A stretch of 59,733 nucleotides of DNA from Clostridium frigoris (GCF_018861865.1 NZ_JAHLDV010000016.1:1-59733); one strand, 5' to 3'; positions 20,305-30,047 are shown, counted from the stretch's first letter. Program-made: numbers and translations. Notes: generated by a model from the letters alone, not told the origin.

Positions 20305-20399
20305 TTATGCAGAGAAACATCAAAATGTAATTTTAACTCATTGACTTATATTACTGTCCCATCTATGTCAATTTATACTTTAAGAAATTCTCTGCATAA
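20305..20399 (-). promoter_or_regulatory. Nested inverted repeats in the leader of the MgtE_N/CBS gene
   Basis: A perfect 12-bp inverted repeat (TTATGCAGAGAA at 20305-20316, TTCTCTGCATAA at 20388-20399) encloses a second one (ATTGAC at 20340-20345, GTCAAT at 20367-20372). The outer stem ends next to the GAGGAGGG ribosome site. Read as RNA this is a 95-nt leader structure; read as DNA the inner arm contains TTGACA followed 15 bp later by TATAAG, which could be a promoter. I do not recognise it as the known M-box. Confidence 0.5.
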
Positions 20400-20743
20400 T
20401 AATATTCAATTTTAAAATTAAATTCGACCTTCTACTCCGAGGGCCATTTTCCATTTGTTTTCACCGCCTATGTTTTTTATTATAGATTAGTGCAAGGTGT
20501 TATTTTAAGTTAATTATAAAAATATTCTTTCTATACAATTATATTATATATACTCCAAAATGCAACTAAAAAGCGAAAGCAATTATATTTATAAACTTTT
20601 CTAGTTCATATTTTTCTATAGATATGTTAATATTATTATATACCGTAAACATCAAGAAATCGAACTTTAGTTTAATTAAGCATAAGTAAATGGAATGAAA
20701 ATATATTAAACTAAAGGCTAGACTAATCTCTCAGGAGGATTAT
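20400..20743. other. Intergenic region before ygiQ
   Basis: An AT-rich stretch separating divergent genes. It must contain the ygiQ promoter. Beyond the AGGAGG just before 20744, I recognise no motif, ORF or repeat with confidence. Confidence 0.4.
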
Positions 20744-22753
20744 ATGATAGTAAACAAACAATTTTTACCTATTTGCATGAATGATTTAAAAGAAAGAAAT
20801 ATATCTCAATTAGATTTTATAATAATTACAGGGGATGCATACATAGATCATCCATCCTTTGGCAGCGCTATAATTGGAAGAACACTAGAGCGAGAAGGCT
20901 TTACTGTAGGCATTATAGCCCAACCTGATTGGGAGGGTATTGAAGATTTTAGAAAACTTGGCATGCCTAAATTTGCATTCATTATAAATTCCGGCAATAT
21001 AGATTCCATGGTTAATCATTATACTGCGGCAAAGAAAAAGAGACACACTGATCTTTATTCACCCGGTGGTGAATCGGGGCACAGACCAGATAGAGCTGTA
21101 ATTGTATATTGTAATAGGGCTAGGGAAGCCTTTAAAAATGTTCCTATTGTAATTGGTGGTATAGAGGCAAGTCTTAGACGATTTGCCCACTATGATTACT
21201 GGTCAAATAAAGTTAGACGAAGTTTATTAATTGATGCTAAAGCTGACTTACTACTTTATGGCATGGGAGAAAAAACTATTGTTGAAATGGCTAATCTTTT
21301 TAAATATGGTATGAGCATAGAAAAAATGACTTCTATTAGAGGCAGCGTATATGCTACAAAAGATATTAGTGATCTTAAAGATTATGTGGAAGTTCCTTCT
21401 TTCGAAACTGTTTCCACTGATAAACTTGCTTATGCCGAGAGTTACAAATTGCAATCATTAGAACAAGACGATATAAGAGGAAAGACAGTAGTACAAAAAC
21501 ATAATGACCGATATGTTGTTCAAAATGCTCCTCAGATATCTTTAACCCAAGCGGAAATGGATATAACTTATGGTTTGCCATACACCAGGACCTACCATCC
21601 CATATATGAAGCTAAAGGTGGTATTCCTGCAATAAAAGAAGTTGAATTTTCTATAACAAGCCATAGAGGATGTTTTGGTAGTTGTTCATTTTGTGCTTTA
21701 ACCTTTCATCAAGGTCGCGTTATACAAAATAGAAGTCAAAAATCTATAATAGATGAAGCTACTGTTTTAACTACTTTAAAGAATTTTAAAGGATACATTC
21801 ACGATATCGGAGGGCCTACTGCAAACTTTAGACACAGAGCTTGCAAGATTCAAGAAAAAGTAGGTGTGTGCCGAGATAAACAATGCATGTTCCCTACTCC
21901 ATGCAAGAATCTTATTATTGACCACACTGAATACTTGGATTTATTAAGGAAAGTTAGAGTAATTCCAAACATTAAAAAAGTTTTCATCCGTTCTGGAATA
22001 AGATACGATTATTTAATATATGATAAAAACACTGATTTTTTTGAAGAGTTGTGCGAGCATCATATTAGTGGACAATTAAAAGTAGCACCTGAACATATAA
22101 GTGACAAAGTACTAGATCAAATGGGAAAATCAAAACAAGAAGTGTTTGATCGTTTTGTCAAAAAATATACCGAAACAAATAAGAAACTAGATAAAGATCA
22201 ATTTTTGGTTCCATACTTTATGTCAAGCCACCCAGGTTGTGACCTCGCGGAATCAATTAAATTATCGGAATATATTAACGAAATGGGTTACACTCCAGAA
22301 CAAGTTCAGGACTTTTACCCAACACCAGGTAGTTTATCTACTACTATATTTTATACCGGTATAAATCCTTTCACAAACGAGAAGGTTTATGTTCCCACTG
22401 AGCAAAAAGAAAAAAATATGCAAAGAGCCCTTATGCAATTTAAAAACCCTGAAAACTACAGCATTGTAAGAGAGGCGCTAGTAAAAGCTCATAGAGAAGA
22501 TTTGATTGGTTCTGATAAAAAATCATTGATACCATCAAGACCTAGCAAAGCAAATAATCATCCAAAGTATCAAGGAAAGAAACATTCTAAGTTTAGATCG
22601 CCGAATGCCGAATCTAACCATGTTTCTGAAACTGCTCCAAGAACTTTTACCAAACCTTCTTTAAAAGAGGCTTCAAAACCAGATTTTAAGACTACTCCTA
22701 AGCACTCTACAAAACGCGCATCAAACCTTAGCCCTAGAAAAAGGCAACGTTAA
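20744..22753 (+). CDS. ygiQ: YgiQ family radical SAM protein
   Basis: A 669-residue member of the YgiQ/UPF0313 family. The N-terminal B12-binding-like region starts [31 protein letters not shown]-like (key residues [10 protein letters not shown]); the radical SAM core has the cluster motif CFGSCSFC (Cys-x3-Cys-x2-Cys), and [10 protein letters not shown] and YFMSSHPGC follow. The last 70 residues are basic, Ser/Pro/Lys-rich and probably disordered. AGGAGG precedes the ATG. The substrate is not established. A shared terminator separates it from the convergent gene. Confidence 0.94.
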   Translation: MIVNKQFLPICMNDLKERNISQLDFIIITGDAYIDHPSFGSAIIGRTLEREGFTVGIIAQPDWEGIEDFRKLGMPKFAFIINSGNIDSMVNHYTAAKKKRHTDLYSPGGESGHRPDRAVIVYCNRAREAFKNVPIVIGGIEASLRRFAHYDYWSNKVRRSLLIDAKADLLLYGMGEKTIVEMANLFKYGMSIEKMTSIRGSVYATKDISDLKDYVEVPSFETVSTDKLAYAESYKLQSLEQDDIRGKTVVQKHNDRYVVQNAPQISLTQAEMDITYGLPYTRTYHPIYEAKGGIPAIKEVEFSITSHRGCFGSCSFCALTFHQGRVIQNRSQKSIIDEATVLTTLKNFKGYIHDIGGPTANFRHRACKIQEKVGVCRDKQCMFPTPCKNLIIDHTEYLDLLRKVRVIPNIKKVFIRSGIRYDYLIYDKNTDFFEELCEHHISGQLKVAPEHISDKVLDQMGKSKQEVFDRFVKKYTETNKKLDKDQFLVPYFMSSHPGCDLAESIKLSEYINEMGYTPEQVQDFYPTPGSLSTTIFYTGINPFTNEKVYVPTEQKEKNMQRALMQFKNPENYSIVREALVKAHREDLIGSDKKSLIPSRPSKANNHPKYQGKKHSKFRSPNAESNHVSETAPRTFTKPSLKEASKPDFKTTPKHSTKRASNLSPRKRQR

Positions 22754-22758
22754 AAACT

Positions 22759-22804
22759 AAAAGACATATGAAGCTATAATATTTATAGCTACATATGTCT
22801 TTTA
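22759..22804. terminator. Bidirectional terminator
   Basis: AAAAGACATATG pairs with CATATGTCTTTT, with an inner AGCTATAA/TTATAGCT stem; T-runs on both strands serve the convergent ygiQ and membrane-protein genes. Confidence 0.88.
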
Positions 22805-22835
22805 ATATTTAAGCGCCCATAAGATGATTTAATAA

Positions 22836-23474
22836 TCACCTTTTAACTTTCATTAAAGCATAATTCATTGTTAAAACCCAAGAAATATCTCCTAGCACTA
22901 AAAAATTGAAACTTGTATTTACTGAAGCTAGAAGGACTGCTATTAATGTAATACTCGCTGATATAACTATTAAAACTGCTCCCAGTTTATTTGAATAGCG
23001 TCTATTAAATAGATTTATACCCACAATTATAAGAATTGAATTTATTATAAGTGACGTATAATAAAAATAATCTTCTAATTGTAATTTTATAGTATGTCCA
23101 TAAAGATTTGATATAGCAATATTTGTATTAGAGTTATACATGACAATACAATAAGCTAAACACAAAATTAAAAACATTAATAAAATTCTTTTTAATTTAA
23201 TCTTATTTTTTCTAGCAAATATAAAAGCTGAAATGATACCACATATTGGTATGCACAAAAAGTTTGTATATATCAAAGGTTTTAACATATATAAATAATT
23301 TTGGTCCTTTACAATTAAAAGTATTAATAAAGCTATGTATCTAAGTGTCATTAAAGTTAAAACTACAAAACTTATTATTTTAATTTTTCTAGGCGCATAA
23401 TATAAACTACAAATTATACCTTCATATAATAATAAAGTCATTACAAACAGCAGTAAAAAATATACACTCATCAT
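22836..23474 (-). CDS. Unknown multi-pass membrane protein
   Basis: A 212-residue protein made almost entirely of hydrophobic helices: about seven segments (roughly 3-24, 33-54, 64-82, 96-112, 133-150, 160-178, 184-205) separated by short basic loops (APRKIK, RKNKIKLKR, NRRYSNK). No catalytic or transport motif is recognisable. GGGAGAG precedes two adjacent ATGs. It is 66 bp downstream of the lipid kinase gene on the same strand and may be co-transcribed. Function unknown. Confidence 0.75.
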   Translation of the reverse strand: MMSVYFLLLFVMTLLLYEGIICSLYYAPRKIKIISFVVLTLMTLRYIALLILLIVKDQNYLYMLKPLIYTNFLCIPICGIISAFIFARKNKIKLKRILLMFLILCLAYCIVMYNSNTNIAISNLYGHTIKLQLEDYFYYTSLIINSILIIVGINLFNRRYSNKLGAVLIVISASITLIAVLLASVNTSFNFLVLGDISWVLTMNYALMKVKR

Positions 23475-23539
23475 ATACTCTCCCTAAAATTGATACTGTT
23501 AATATTTATTAATTAATATATGAAATTATGCATAATTTA

Positions 23540-24424
23540 TTATATTTTAGAACCTATTATAGATATTCCACCCTTTTCGCAAGTAATAAGTAGAGGAAAA
23601 TCTGGTCCTCTCTCCCCATCTATGTCTGTAACGATATCCTCGTGACATTCTATTTCAAGCTTACTAGTCTTAAAATAAACAATTCCCTCAACATTCTCAA
23701 GATGCTCATTCCTTAACATTTTGATGAAAATATTTAAAATGTTTTTCATATTTCCAGCCTTTATTATTATTACATCTAAAAGTCCATCGTCCACTTTAGC
23801 CTTGTATGCAAATCTCATACTTCCTGCGGTTTGTCCATTAAACACTAACATTAAGTACATGTCTCCATCAAATAAAACTTCATCTGAAGTAACCTTTATT
23901 TTTAATTTTCGAAAGTTTGGCAGTTGCTCTATTCCCTTTACATAATACGCCAATTTGCCTATAGTATTTTTCAGATCCATATCCATATTCTGAGATATAT
24001 CTGTAAATAAGCCTGTACTCGCTACGTTTACAAAATATTTATCATTTATCTTCCCTAAATCTATCTTTTTCGTATCACTATTTAATATCTGATAACATGC
24101 ATCATGAACGTCGCGTGGCATTCTTATATAATTGGCAAAATCATTTGCAGTCCCTACAGGAAGGATTGCTATAGGCAAATCAATTTTCCTTTTTTTCATC
24201 TCATTTACCACACTATCTATTGTTCCATCGCCACCTGCTATTAAGACATATTTATAACCTTCATCTATATCAAAAAAAGCATCCGCTATAGGATATTCAT
24301 TACATATTCTATACGGTACTATTGTATGCTTATATTTTTGATGAATCATTATTACTTGGTCTAGATCTGATGCTATAGTACTTTCTCCAGAATATGGGTT
24401 GTAAATAAACTTCACCTTATTCAT
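23540..24424 (-). CDS. YegS/BmrU family lipid kinase (diacylglycerol kinase-like)
   Basis: A 294-residue DAGK-catalytic-domain protein: VKFIYNPYSGES at the start, the nucleotide-binding GGDGTIDSVVNEM, PVGTANDFANYIRMP, a C-terminal beta domain (FNGQTAGSMRFAYKAKVDDGLLDVIII) and the family-end IDGERGPDFPLLI. Such enzymes phosphorylate diacylglycerol or related lipids at the membrane and recycle lipids for phospholipid synthesis. GGAGAG precedes the ATG. Confidence 0.93.
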   Translation of the reverse strand: MNKVKFIYNPYSGESTIASDLDQVIMIHQKYKHTIVPYRICNEYPIADAFFDIDEGYKYVLIAGGDGTIDSVVNEMKKRKIDLPIAILPVGTANDFANYIRMPRDVHDACYQILNSDTKKIDLGKINDKYFVNVASTGLFTDISQNMDMDLKNTIGKLAYYVKGIEQLPNFRKLKIKVTSDEVLFDGDMYLMLVFNGQTAGSMRFAYKAKVDDGLLDVIIIKAGNMKNILNIFIKMLRNEHLENVEGIVYFKTSKLEIECHEDIVTDIDGERGPDFPLLITCEKGGISIIGSKI

Positions 24425-24483
24425 TACATTCTCTCCTATTTCCCGCCTAATTTAACGATTTATTTATAAACATTATACCTCTT

Positions 24484-24520
24484 TAAAATTAAATCCACAA
24501 GATTCCATTTTCTTGTGGAT
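24484..24520 (-). terminator. Terminator of the CBS-domain gene
   Basis: ATCCACAAGA pairs with TCTTGTGGAT, followed by TTAATTTTAAAG on the minus strand. Confidence 0.8.
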
Positions 24521-24557
24521 GTTCATTAAATAATATTAAACTTAATTACAATTAGCT

Positions 24558-24989
24558 TTAAAAACAATGCGAAGAAGGAATTGAAATTTCACCCAAGACA
24601 TCTGTAGTTTCCTGTTTTAAATTTGGTTCTAAGGCTAAATCTCCCAGGGTTACAATCCCAATTAATTCGTTATTAGAAATAATTGGCAATCTTCTTATTT
24701 GCCTCTCACCCATAATTCTAGTAGCATCATTAACGTTTATATTTTCATCTCCTACTACTGGGTTTGAAGTCATAATTTCTCTTATCTTTTGCATTTTAAT
24801 ATCTTTACCTTCCGCTACACATCTTAAAATTATATCTCTATCAGTTATAATACCAACTACTCCTCTTCCATCTGTATTTACAGGGATTGATCCTATATTA
24901 TACTCTCTCATAATCTGAGCTGCACGTTCAACCGTATCATCTACAGATAAACTTATAACTTCTTTAGTCATTATTTCCGAAATTTTCAT
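24558..24989 (-). CDS. Two-CBS-domain protein
   Basis: A 143-residue protein made of a CBS pair: MTKEVISLSVDDTVERAAQIM, GVVGIITDRDIILR, then MTSNPVVGDENINVNDATRIM and GIVTLGDLALEP. Residues 1-125 are the pair; the last 18 form a short tail. CBS pairs bind adenosyl ligands such as AMP, ATP or NAD; stand-alone versions often report energy state, but the partner is unknown. GAGGAGG precedes the ATG. It is transcribed alone, between the lipid kinase and the divergent pssA. Confidence 0.93.
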   Translation of the reverse strand: MKISEIMTKEVISLSVDDTVERAAQIMREYNIGSIPVNTDGRGVVGIITDRDIILRCVAEGKDIKMQKIREIMTSNPVVGDENINVNDATRIMGERQIRRLPIISNNELIGIVTLGDLALEPNLKQETTDVLGEISIPSSHCF

Positions 24990-25266
24990 TTTATAATCCT
25001 CCTCATATCTCTTTATGGTAAATCATAATTATTATATTTTAACCATAATAAAAAATTTATATTAATATTTTTATTTTACTCATATTTTTTTAAGACATAA
25101 AATTATCTCCTGGGTATCTTAAATGCCATTAAAATAAAATATAGCATTTATATGCTTAATTATTACTAGAAAATGATGTATAATTAAAAATATCCTTTAT
25201 ACAACTATATACTAACCTATTGTTAAGTTTATAATGCAATTTTATTATTTTAAGGAGTGGTGTTTA

Positions 25267-25779
25267 GTGCAAAAATCTTCAATACCAAATATTCTTACCT
25301 TTGGAAATTTAGTTTTTGGTTTATTATCTTTGTTAATGACATTTCAAGCCAATTATAAGTTATCTATAATTTTTATATTACTAGCTGCTCTTATGGACAG
25401 ATATGATGGCCAAGTAGCACGCCTTTTAAAAGTATCTAGTGAACTTGGAAAAGAACTAGATTCATTAGCAGATCTAGTATCTTTTGGAGTTGCACCTTCT
25501 ATACTAATATATAATTTATATAATTTTATATCTCTTGGATATTTAGGTTATATTTGTTTTTTAGTTTACCCTGTAGCTGGTGCATATAGGCTAGCAAGAT
25601 ATAATAACTCTACATTTAATGATGTTTATACAGGTATTCCTATTACTCTAGCTGGAATGTTAGTAGCCATATATGCTCTAGCGACCTTAAATTCACCACA
25701 TAATTTTCCACTTACTATTATTATAATGTTTATACTCTCTTACCTTATGGTAAGTAAATTTAAAATTAAAAAAATGTAA
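25267..25779 (+). CDS. pssA: CDP-diacylglycerol-serine O-phosphatidyltransferase
   Basis: A 170-residue integral membrane enzyme that joins CDP-diacylglycerol and serine to make phosphatidylserine, the precursor of phosphatidylethanolamine. The CDP-alcohol phosphotransferase motif DG-x2-AR-x8-G-x3-D-x3-D is intact (DGQVAR ... GKELDSLAD), with several hydrophobic segments around it. The start is taken as GTG at 25267 because AAGGAGTGG lies 8 bp upstream; an in-frame ATG at 25234 would place the ribosome site inside the gene. No psd gene is adjacent. Confidence 0.92.
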   Translation: MQKSSIPNILTFGNLVFGLLSLLMTFQANYKLSIIFILLAALMDRYDGQVARLLKVSSELGKELDSLADLVSFGVAPSILIYNLYNFISLGYLGYICFLVYPVAGAYRLARYNNSTFNDVYTGIPITLAGMLVAIYALATLNSPHNFPLTIIIMFILSYLMVSKFKIKKM

Positions 25780-25883
25780 AAAAGTTCGAGTTTTACGACC
25801 CTATGATAAATGAAATATCCAGAAATCAGATCTTTGCGTTAAAGAAGAAATTATAGATAAGTTAGAAAAAAGCAATCTCAAAT

Positions 25884-25917
25884 AATAACAGAGTTATAAT
25901 TTTATAACTCTGTTATT
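25884..25917. terminator. Bidirectional terminator between pssA and modC
   Basis: AATAACAGAGTTATAA and TTATAACTCTGTTATT form a perfect 16-bp stem with a 2-nt centre, T-rich on both sides, between two convergent genes. Confidence 0.88.
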
Positions 25918-25942
25918 ATTTATTCTTTATAAAAGTATTTTT

Positions 25943-27010
25943 TTACTCCATTTGTATAACTTTATCTGTGTTTATTCTTATTTTTAAAGGAAGGGGTTTT
26001 TGTTTAATTAAATCCCACTCCTCCTTAGAAATATCCCACATTATATTATAATCTTTTTCATCTCCTATGGGTTTACTAAACTTAAGATAAACTTTTGTTC
26101 TAAATAAAGCCTCACTAGTGAAAACAACCCAGCAATTAAAAGTGTTAATGACTTCATCTTCTTCACAAATTTCTAGATAATGAGCCCTAATTCCTATATA
26201 TGTTACATTCCCTTCTATTTCATAGCCAAAAGTAATTCTGCATCCCCAATCAATAGCTTCTATTATATTGGGTTCAACTTTTCTAGCTTTTGAGATGTTT
26301 TTACACCCTGTTAATTTAGCAGAATAAAGTGTTGGCGGGTTATTAAATATAACGTCCTTATGACCAATAGCATCAATACTTCCCCCTGCTATTATTATTA
26401 TATTATTGCATAATTGATAAGCTTCTTCCATATTATGTGTTACAAAGATTGAAGTTCCATTAAACTCCTTAAGGTCCTCCTTCAGCCTAATTATCATGTT
26501 ATTCCTAAGGTGCTCATCTAATGCTGAAAATGGCTCATCAAGGAGTAATACTTCAGGATCAACAACAAGAGCTCTTGCAAGAGCAACTCTTTGTTGTTGA
26601 CCACCTGATAATTGATAAGGATATCTTTTTTCCATTCCTATAAGTTGCAAATCTATGATTTTTTTCTTAACTTTATTAGCTTTTTCAACTTTCGGGATAC
26701 TTTTAATTAAACCGAAAGCAATATTTTGTTCCACAGTCATATTAGGAAAAAGAGCATAATTTTGAAAAAGAAATCCTACTTTTCTTTCTCTAATAGGCAT
26801 GTTTATTTTATTTTCTGAATCAAACAAGACACGACCATTTAACACTATTTTGCCACTATCCGGATTATCAATTCCCGCAATACACCTTAGTGTCATGCTT
26901 TTTCCTGACCCAGATGCTCCTAAAAGCCCTAAAATATTATTATCTATATTAAATTTAACCTTAAGCTCAAATCCCTGTAGCTTTTTTATAATATCTATCT
27001 CTAAACTCAT
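25943..27010 (-). CDS. modC: Molybdate ABC transporter ATP-binding protein
   Basis: A 355-residue ABC ATPase powering molybdate (or tungstate) uptake. Walker A GASGSGKS, Q-loop FLFQNYALFPNMTVEQN, signature LSGGQQQR, Walker B VLLLDEPFSALDEHLR and the H-loop FVTHNMEEAYQLC are present. The C-terminal 120 residues form a TOBE/MOP-like regulatory part (IGIRAHYLEI). It is 2 bp after modB, last in a modA-modB-modC operon. Confidence 0.95.
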   Translation of the reverse strand: MSLEIDIIKKLQGFELKVKFNIDNNILGLLGASGSGKSMTLRCIAGIDNPDSGKIVLNGRVLFDSENKINMPIRERKVGFLFQNYALFPNMTVEQNIAFGLIKSIPKVEKANKVKKKIIDLQLIGMEKRYPYQLSGGQQQRVALARALVVDPEVLLLDEPFSALDEHLRNNMIIRLKEDLKEFNGTSIFVTHNMEEAYQLCNNIIIIAGGSIDAIGHKDVIFNNPPTLYSAKLTGCKNISKARKVEPNIIEAIDWGCRITFGYEIEGNVTYIGIRAHYLEICEEDEVINTFNCWVVFTSEALFRTKVYLKFSKPIGDEKDYNIMWDISKEEWDLIKQKPLPLKIRINTDKVIQME

Positions 27011-27012
27011 AA

Positions 27013-27696
27013 TTATTTTCTCCTTGCAGACGATACTATAAACATTTGCTTTTCAGCCCATTTATCACTAGCAACCATTACTGTTAGAGATATTATAAAT
27101 ATTAATATTACCCATTTAATAGCATTACCCGTTTCTCCTGCTACCTCAGCAAAATATATTGCAATTGGTATTGTTTGCGTTTTACCAGGAATACTTCCAG
27201 CAATCATTATAGTTGCTCCAAATTCTCCAAGTGCCCTTGCAAATGACAAAACTGTACCTGCCGCAATTCCTGGCCATGCTAGTGGTACAGCCACCTTCCA
27301 AAAGATTTTCTTTTCAGATACTCCAAGGGTCCTTGCAGCATTAATAACATTAACATCAATTTGCCTAAAAGCACCAACACAAGTCCTGTACATTAAAGGA
27401 AAAGCAACTACAGTTGCAGCTATAACTGTAGCATACCATGTGAATATTATATTAATTCCAAACTTACTTAATAGTTTTCCTATAGGAAAATTCTTTCCTA
27501 TAATCATAAGTAATATAAATCCTAAAACCGTTGGAGGAAGTACCATTGGCAATGTCAAAACACCATCTAATATTCCTCTAGCACGCCCTTTATAGTTAGC
27601 CATGAACCAAGCCGCTGCAATGCCTAAAAAAAATACTATAAAAGTAGCTGTAATAGAGGTTTTTATGGAAATCCATAATGGTGAATATTCTGACAT
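27013..27696 (-). CDS. modB: Molybdate ABC transporter permease
   Basis: A 227-residue inner-membrane permease with five or so helices and the binding-protein-dependent transport EAA loop ARTLGVSEKKIFWKVAVPLAWPGI, followed by SFARALGEFGATIMIAG, the ModB signature. The ATG at 27696 follows AGGAG; a TTG 9 bp earlier overlaps the ribosome site. It lies 17 bp after modA and 2 bp before modC, so the three are translationally linked. Confidence 0.95.
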   Translation of the reverse strand: MSEYSPLWISIKTSITATFIVFFLGIAAAWFMANYKGRARGILDGVLTLPMVLPPTVLGFILLMIIGKNFPIGKLLSKFGINIIFTWYATVIAATVVAFPLMYRTCVGAFRQIDVNVINAARTLGVSEKKIFWKVAVPLAWPGIAAGTVLSFARALGEFGATIMIAGSIPGKTQTIPIAIYFAEVAGETGNAIKWVILIFIISLTVMVASDKWAEKQMFIVSSARRK

Positions 27697-27713
27697 ATGC
27701 TCCAACTCCTAAC

Positions 27714-28538
27714 TTATTTTACAATAAAACTAAAGCCATATTTAACAAATACTGCTTTGGCTTTATCACTAGATAAATATTTTAAAAACGCTTTAGTATC
27801 ATCTATATTTTTACTAGCTTTAATTACAGCAACAGGATAAACCACTGGTTTTTTGTATAATTCCTTGCCAGCAACCGCTATTACCTTTACCTTTTTAGAA
27901 GTCTTCGCATCGCTGCCATATACAACTCCTACTTCTGCATCTCCTGATTCCACCCAAGATAAAACTTCTTTAACATCTTTTGCGTAAACAGCCTTTGTTT
28001 TCACTTTATCAAGAATTTTTAAAGATGTCAATATTTCCTCTGAGTATTGTCCTACAGGAACAGTTTTAGGTTCGCCCAAAGCAATTTTTTTTATGTTACT
28101 GTTTCCCAAATCTTTAAAACCCTTAATACTTAATGTAGAATCACTCTTTGTTATAAGCACTACAGTATTTCCTAAAAGATTGATTTTAGTAGAATCAATT
28201 AGTAACCCTTTTTCCTTTAGTGTTGTCATCTGTTTTGTGGCTGCCGAAAAAAATAAATCAACATCTGCACCTTGTTCTATTTGTTGTTGTAAAATTCCTG
28301 AAGAACCAAAGTTATAGTTTATTGTAACATTAGGTTTTTCCTTTTTATAAAGTGTTTTTATTTCCCCCATAGCTTCTGTTAAACTTGCAGCCGCTGAAAT
28401 TGTAAGTGTAACTGATTTTTGATTTTCCACTACTGATGTTTTTGTTTCAGCAGTTTTAGCCTTTTGCGAGCACCCTGTCATTGCCAATGTAAATAAAACT
28501 AATACCACAGCTAATAAAGAATGTGATCTTTTTCTCAT
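27714..28538 (-). CDS. modA: Molybdate-binding lipoprotein
   Basis: A 274-residue extracellular substrate-binding protein. The N-terminus is a lipoprotein signal (SLLAVVLVLFTLAMTGC, acylated at Cys23), then the ModA/Wtp fold begins with TISAAASLTEAMGEI and continues with FNFGSSGILQQQIEQGADVDLFFSAA-type residues (key FGSSG, GADVDLFFSA) and GEPKTVPVGQYS, which line the oxyanion pocket. It is first in the modABC operon and follows GGGGGAAAG. Confidence 0.95.
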   Translation of the reverse strand: MRKRSHSLLAVVLVLFTLAMTGCSQKAKTAETKTSVVENQKSVTLTISAAASLTEAMGEIKTLYKKEKPNVTINYNFGSSGILQQQIEQGADVDLFFSAATKQMTTLKEKGLLIDSTKINLLGNTVVLITKSDSTLSIKGFKDLGNSNIKKIALGEPKTVPVGQYSEEILTSLKILDKVKTKAVYAKDVKEVLSWVESGDAEVGVVYGSDAKTSKKVKVIAVAGKELYKKPVVYPVAVIKASKNIDDTKAFLKYLSSDKAKAVFVKYGFSFIVK

Positions 28539-28575
28539 TTTCTTTCCCCCTATAAATACATTAACATTCCCAACT

Positions 28576-28635
28576 AAAACATAACAAATAACATCTAAAA
28601 TTTAATAAACGAAATGTATCGTTATGTTTTGTTAT
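28576..28635. promoter_or_regulatory. Inverted repeat upstream of modA (possible operator)
   Basis: A perfect 10-bp inverted repeat, AAAACATAAC (28576-28585) and GTTATGTTTT (28621-28630), with a further TTGTTAT, lies 40-100 bp upstream of modA. GTTAT/ATAAC half-sites are reminiscent of ModE-type operators, but no ModE gene is in the window, so the link is only suggestive. Confidence 0.35.
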
Positions 28636-28713
28636 ATTTTAATTTTATTATTGTAACTTAATCGGTTGAAAATTTCAACTTTTCTCAATTTTTCATTATC
28701 AATTTAATTTGGC

Positions 28714-28762
28714 AAAAAAATACCTATTGATTAATCACATTTCAATATGATAATCAATAGGA
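28714..28762 (-). terminator. Terminator of the 109-aa hypothetical gene
   Basis: CCTATTGATTAATCA pairs with TGAT(A)ATCAATAGG, followed by TATTTTTTT on the minus strand. Confidence 0.85.
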
Positions 28763-28782
28763 ACTAAATTAAATAAACCACT

Positions 28783-29112
28783 CTAATCTTTTAACCTTAA
28801 ATCCTCATCAATTTCTGTTTCTATATACTCTATCTGGAGCTTACTTTTCATTATTTCGGTTTTTATTTTACAGTAAGACATATAACTATAACTTGCATCA
28901 TCTAGCACCTTTATTGTCTCGTCTATAATGTTTCCCACCCCACTTGCTCTTTTAAGTGCATCTTTAACATCACTTTTTTTAGATAATGCAATTCCATTTA
29001 ATTCATTTGCACCACCTATTAATAAACGATATGAACTAACTAGTTTAGATAAAATATCCGCCAGATTATTTATGTCGTTATAATAATTTTGAACCACTCT
29101 TCTATGTGCCAA
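28783..29112 (-). CDS. Unknown small alpha-helical protein
   Basis: A 109-residue charged, apparently all-helical protein (hydrophobic heptads from about 12-35 and 60-100, with KIKTEIMKSKLQIEYIETEI near the end), lacking membrane segments, cysteine motifs or a recognisable domain. AAAAGGTGATT precedes the TTG start. It is 59 bp after sdaAA on the same strand and has its own terminator, so it may be the last gene of the serine dehydratase unit. I do not recognise the family. Confidence 0.65.
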   Translation of the reverse strand: MAHRRVVQNYYNDINNLADILSKLVSSYRLLIGGANELNGIALSKKSDVKDALKRASGVGNIIDETIKVLDDASYSYMSYCKIKTEIMKSKLQIEYIETEIDEDLRLKD

Positions 29113-29171
29113 ATAATCACCTTTTAGTTTAATTATATTATAACATAAATTAAATTATGTTATATATCCTC

Positions 29172-30047
29172 TTATTTTTCTAAAATTTCTTTTGCGAGTT
29201 TGAGCCCCGTAGGTGTAGTTGCAAGTCCACCCATAGCAGTTTCTCTTAATTCGCAAGGCAATTGCTTACCTACCTTATACATTGCAATTACTGTATCATC
29301 AAATGGTATTCGGCTTGTAACTCCACTCATAACAAGATCTGCAGTAGTTAAAGCACTTACTGCCCCAGCTATATTTCGTTTAGCGCAAGGTACCTCAACC
29401 AAACCCGCAACTGGGTCACATACTAGCCCTAATATGTTTTTTATCACAATAGCTGCTGCATCCATTGCCATAGCAGGGGTTCCCCCCATCATTTCAACTA
29501 CCGCAGCCGAACCCATGGCAGCCGCCGAACCACATTCAGCCTGACATCCACCTTCAGCGCCTGATAATGTAGCATTTTTAGCAATTATAATACCTATACC
29601 AGCTGCCGTAAATAGTGCATTAATTAGGTCATCTTCAGTTTTATTTAACTTTTCACCTGCAGTAATAACTACAGCTGGAATTATTCCACAAGATCCCGCT
29701 GTAGGTGCTGCAACTATTTTACCCATAGTTGCATTTACTTCTGAGCAAGAAACAGCTCTCGCCATTGCTTTTACCATAAATTCACCTGTTAGTGTATTTT
29801 TAGACTGTGCATACCTATTTAGCTTAATTGCGTCACCTCCTATTAACCCACTTATTGATCTAGTTTCATTTGTAAGCCCATATTCTGCTGCTTCTTTCAT
29901 AGTGTTTAAATTTTTTCTCATCTTTTCAATAATTTGGCTACGTGAAAGTCCACTCTCATCCATTTCACACATTATAGTATATTCACAAATCGGTATATTC
30001 TTTTCTTCACATACATTTAGAAGATCTATTCCTTTGTTTACGAACAC
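29172..30047 (-). CDS. sdaAA: L-serine dehydratase, iron-sulfur type, alpha subunit
   Basis: A 291-residue catalytic subunit deaminating L-serine to pyruvate and ammonia. The cluster cysteines are visible in APTAGSCGIIPAV, GCQAECGSAAAMG and GLVCDPVAGLVEVPCAKRN. The start is GTG after GGGGGAAAAATT. The beta subunit gene lies 115 bp upstream on the same strand, and the gap contains a two-copy hairpin repeat. Serine dehydratase supplies pyruvate during amino-acid fermentation in clostridia. Confidence 0.96.
   Translation of the reverse strand: MFVNKGIDLLNVCEEKNIPICEYTIMCEMDESGLSRSQIIEKMRKNLNTMKEAAEYGLTNETRSISGLIGGDAIKLNRYAQSKNTLTGEFMVKAMARAVSCSEVNATMGKIVAAPTAGSCGIIPAVVITAGEKLNKTEDDLINALFTAAGIGIIIAKNATLSGAEGGCQAECGSAAAMGSAAVVEMMGGTPAMAMDAAAIVIKNILGLVCDPVAGLVEVPCAKRNIAGAVSALTTADLVMSGVTSRIPFDDTVIAMYKVGKQLPCELRETAMGGLATTPTGLKLAKEILEK

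Noticed and set aside
20305-20399. M-box (ykoK) magnesium riboswitch
   Set aside because: The 95-nt leader lacks the conserved M-box loops and is too short, despite the MgtE-like gene next to it.
25780-25880. Remnant coding sequence after pssA (KEEIIDKLEKSNLK in one frame)
   Set aside because: The open stretch is only about 25 codons, follows an in-frame stop and matches nothing I recognise; too little for a pseudogene call.
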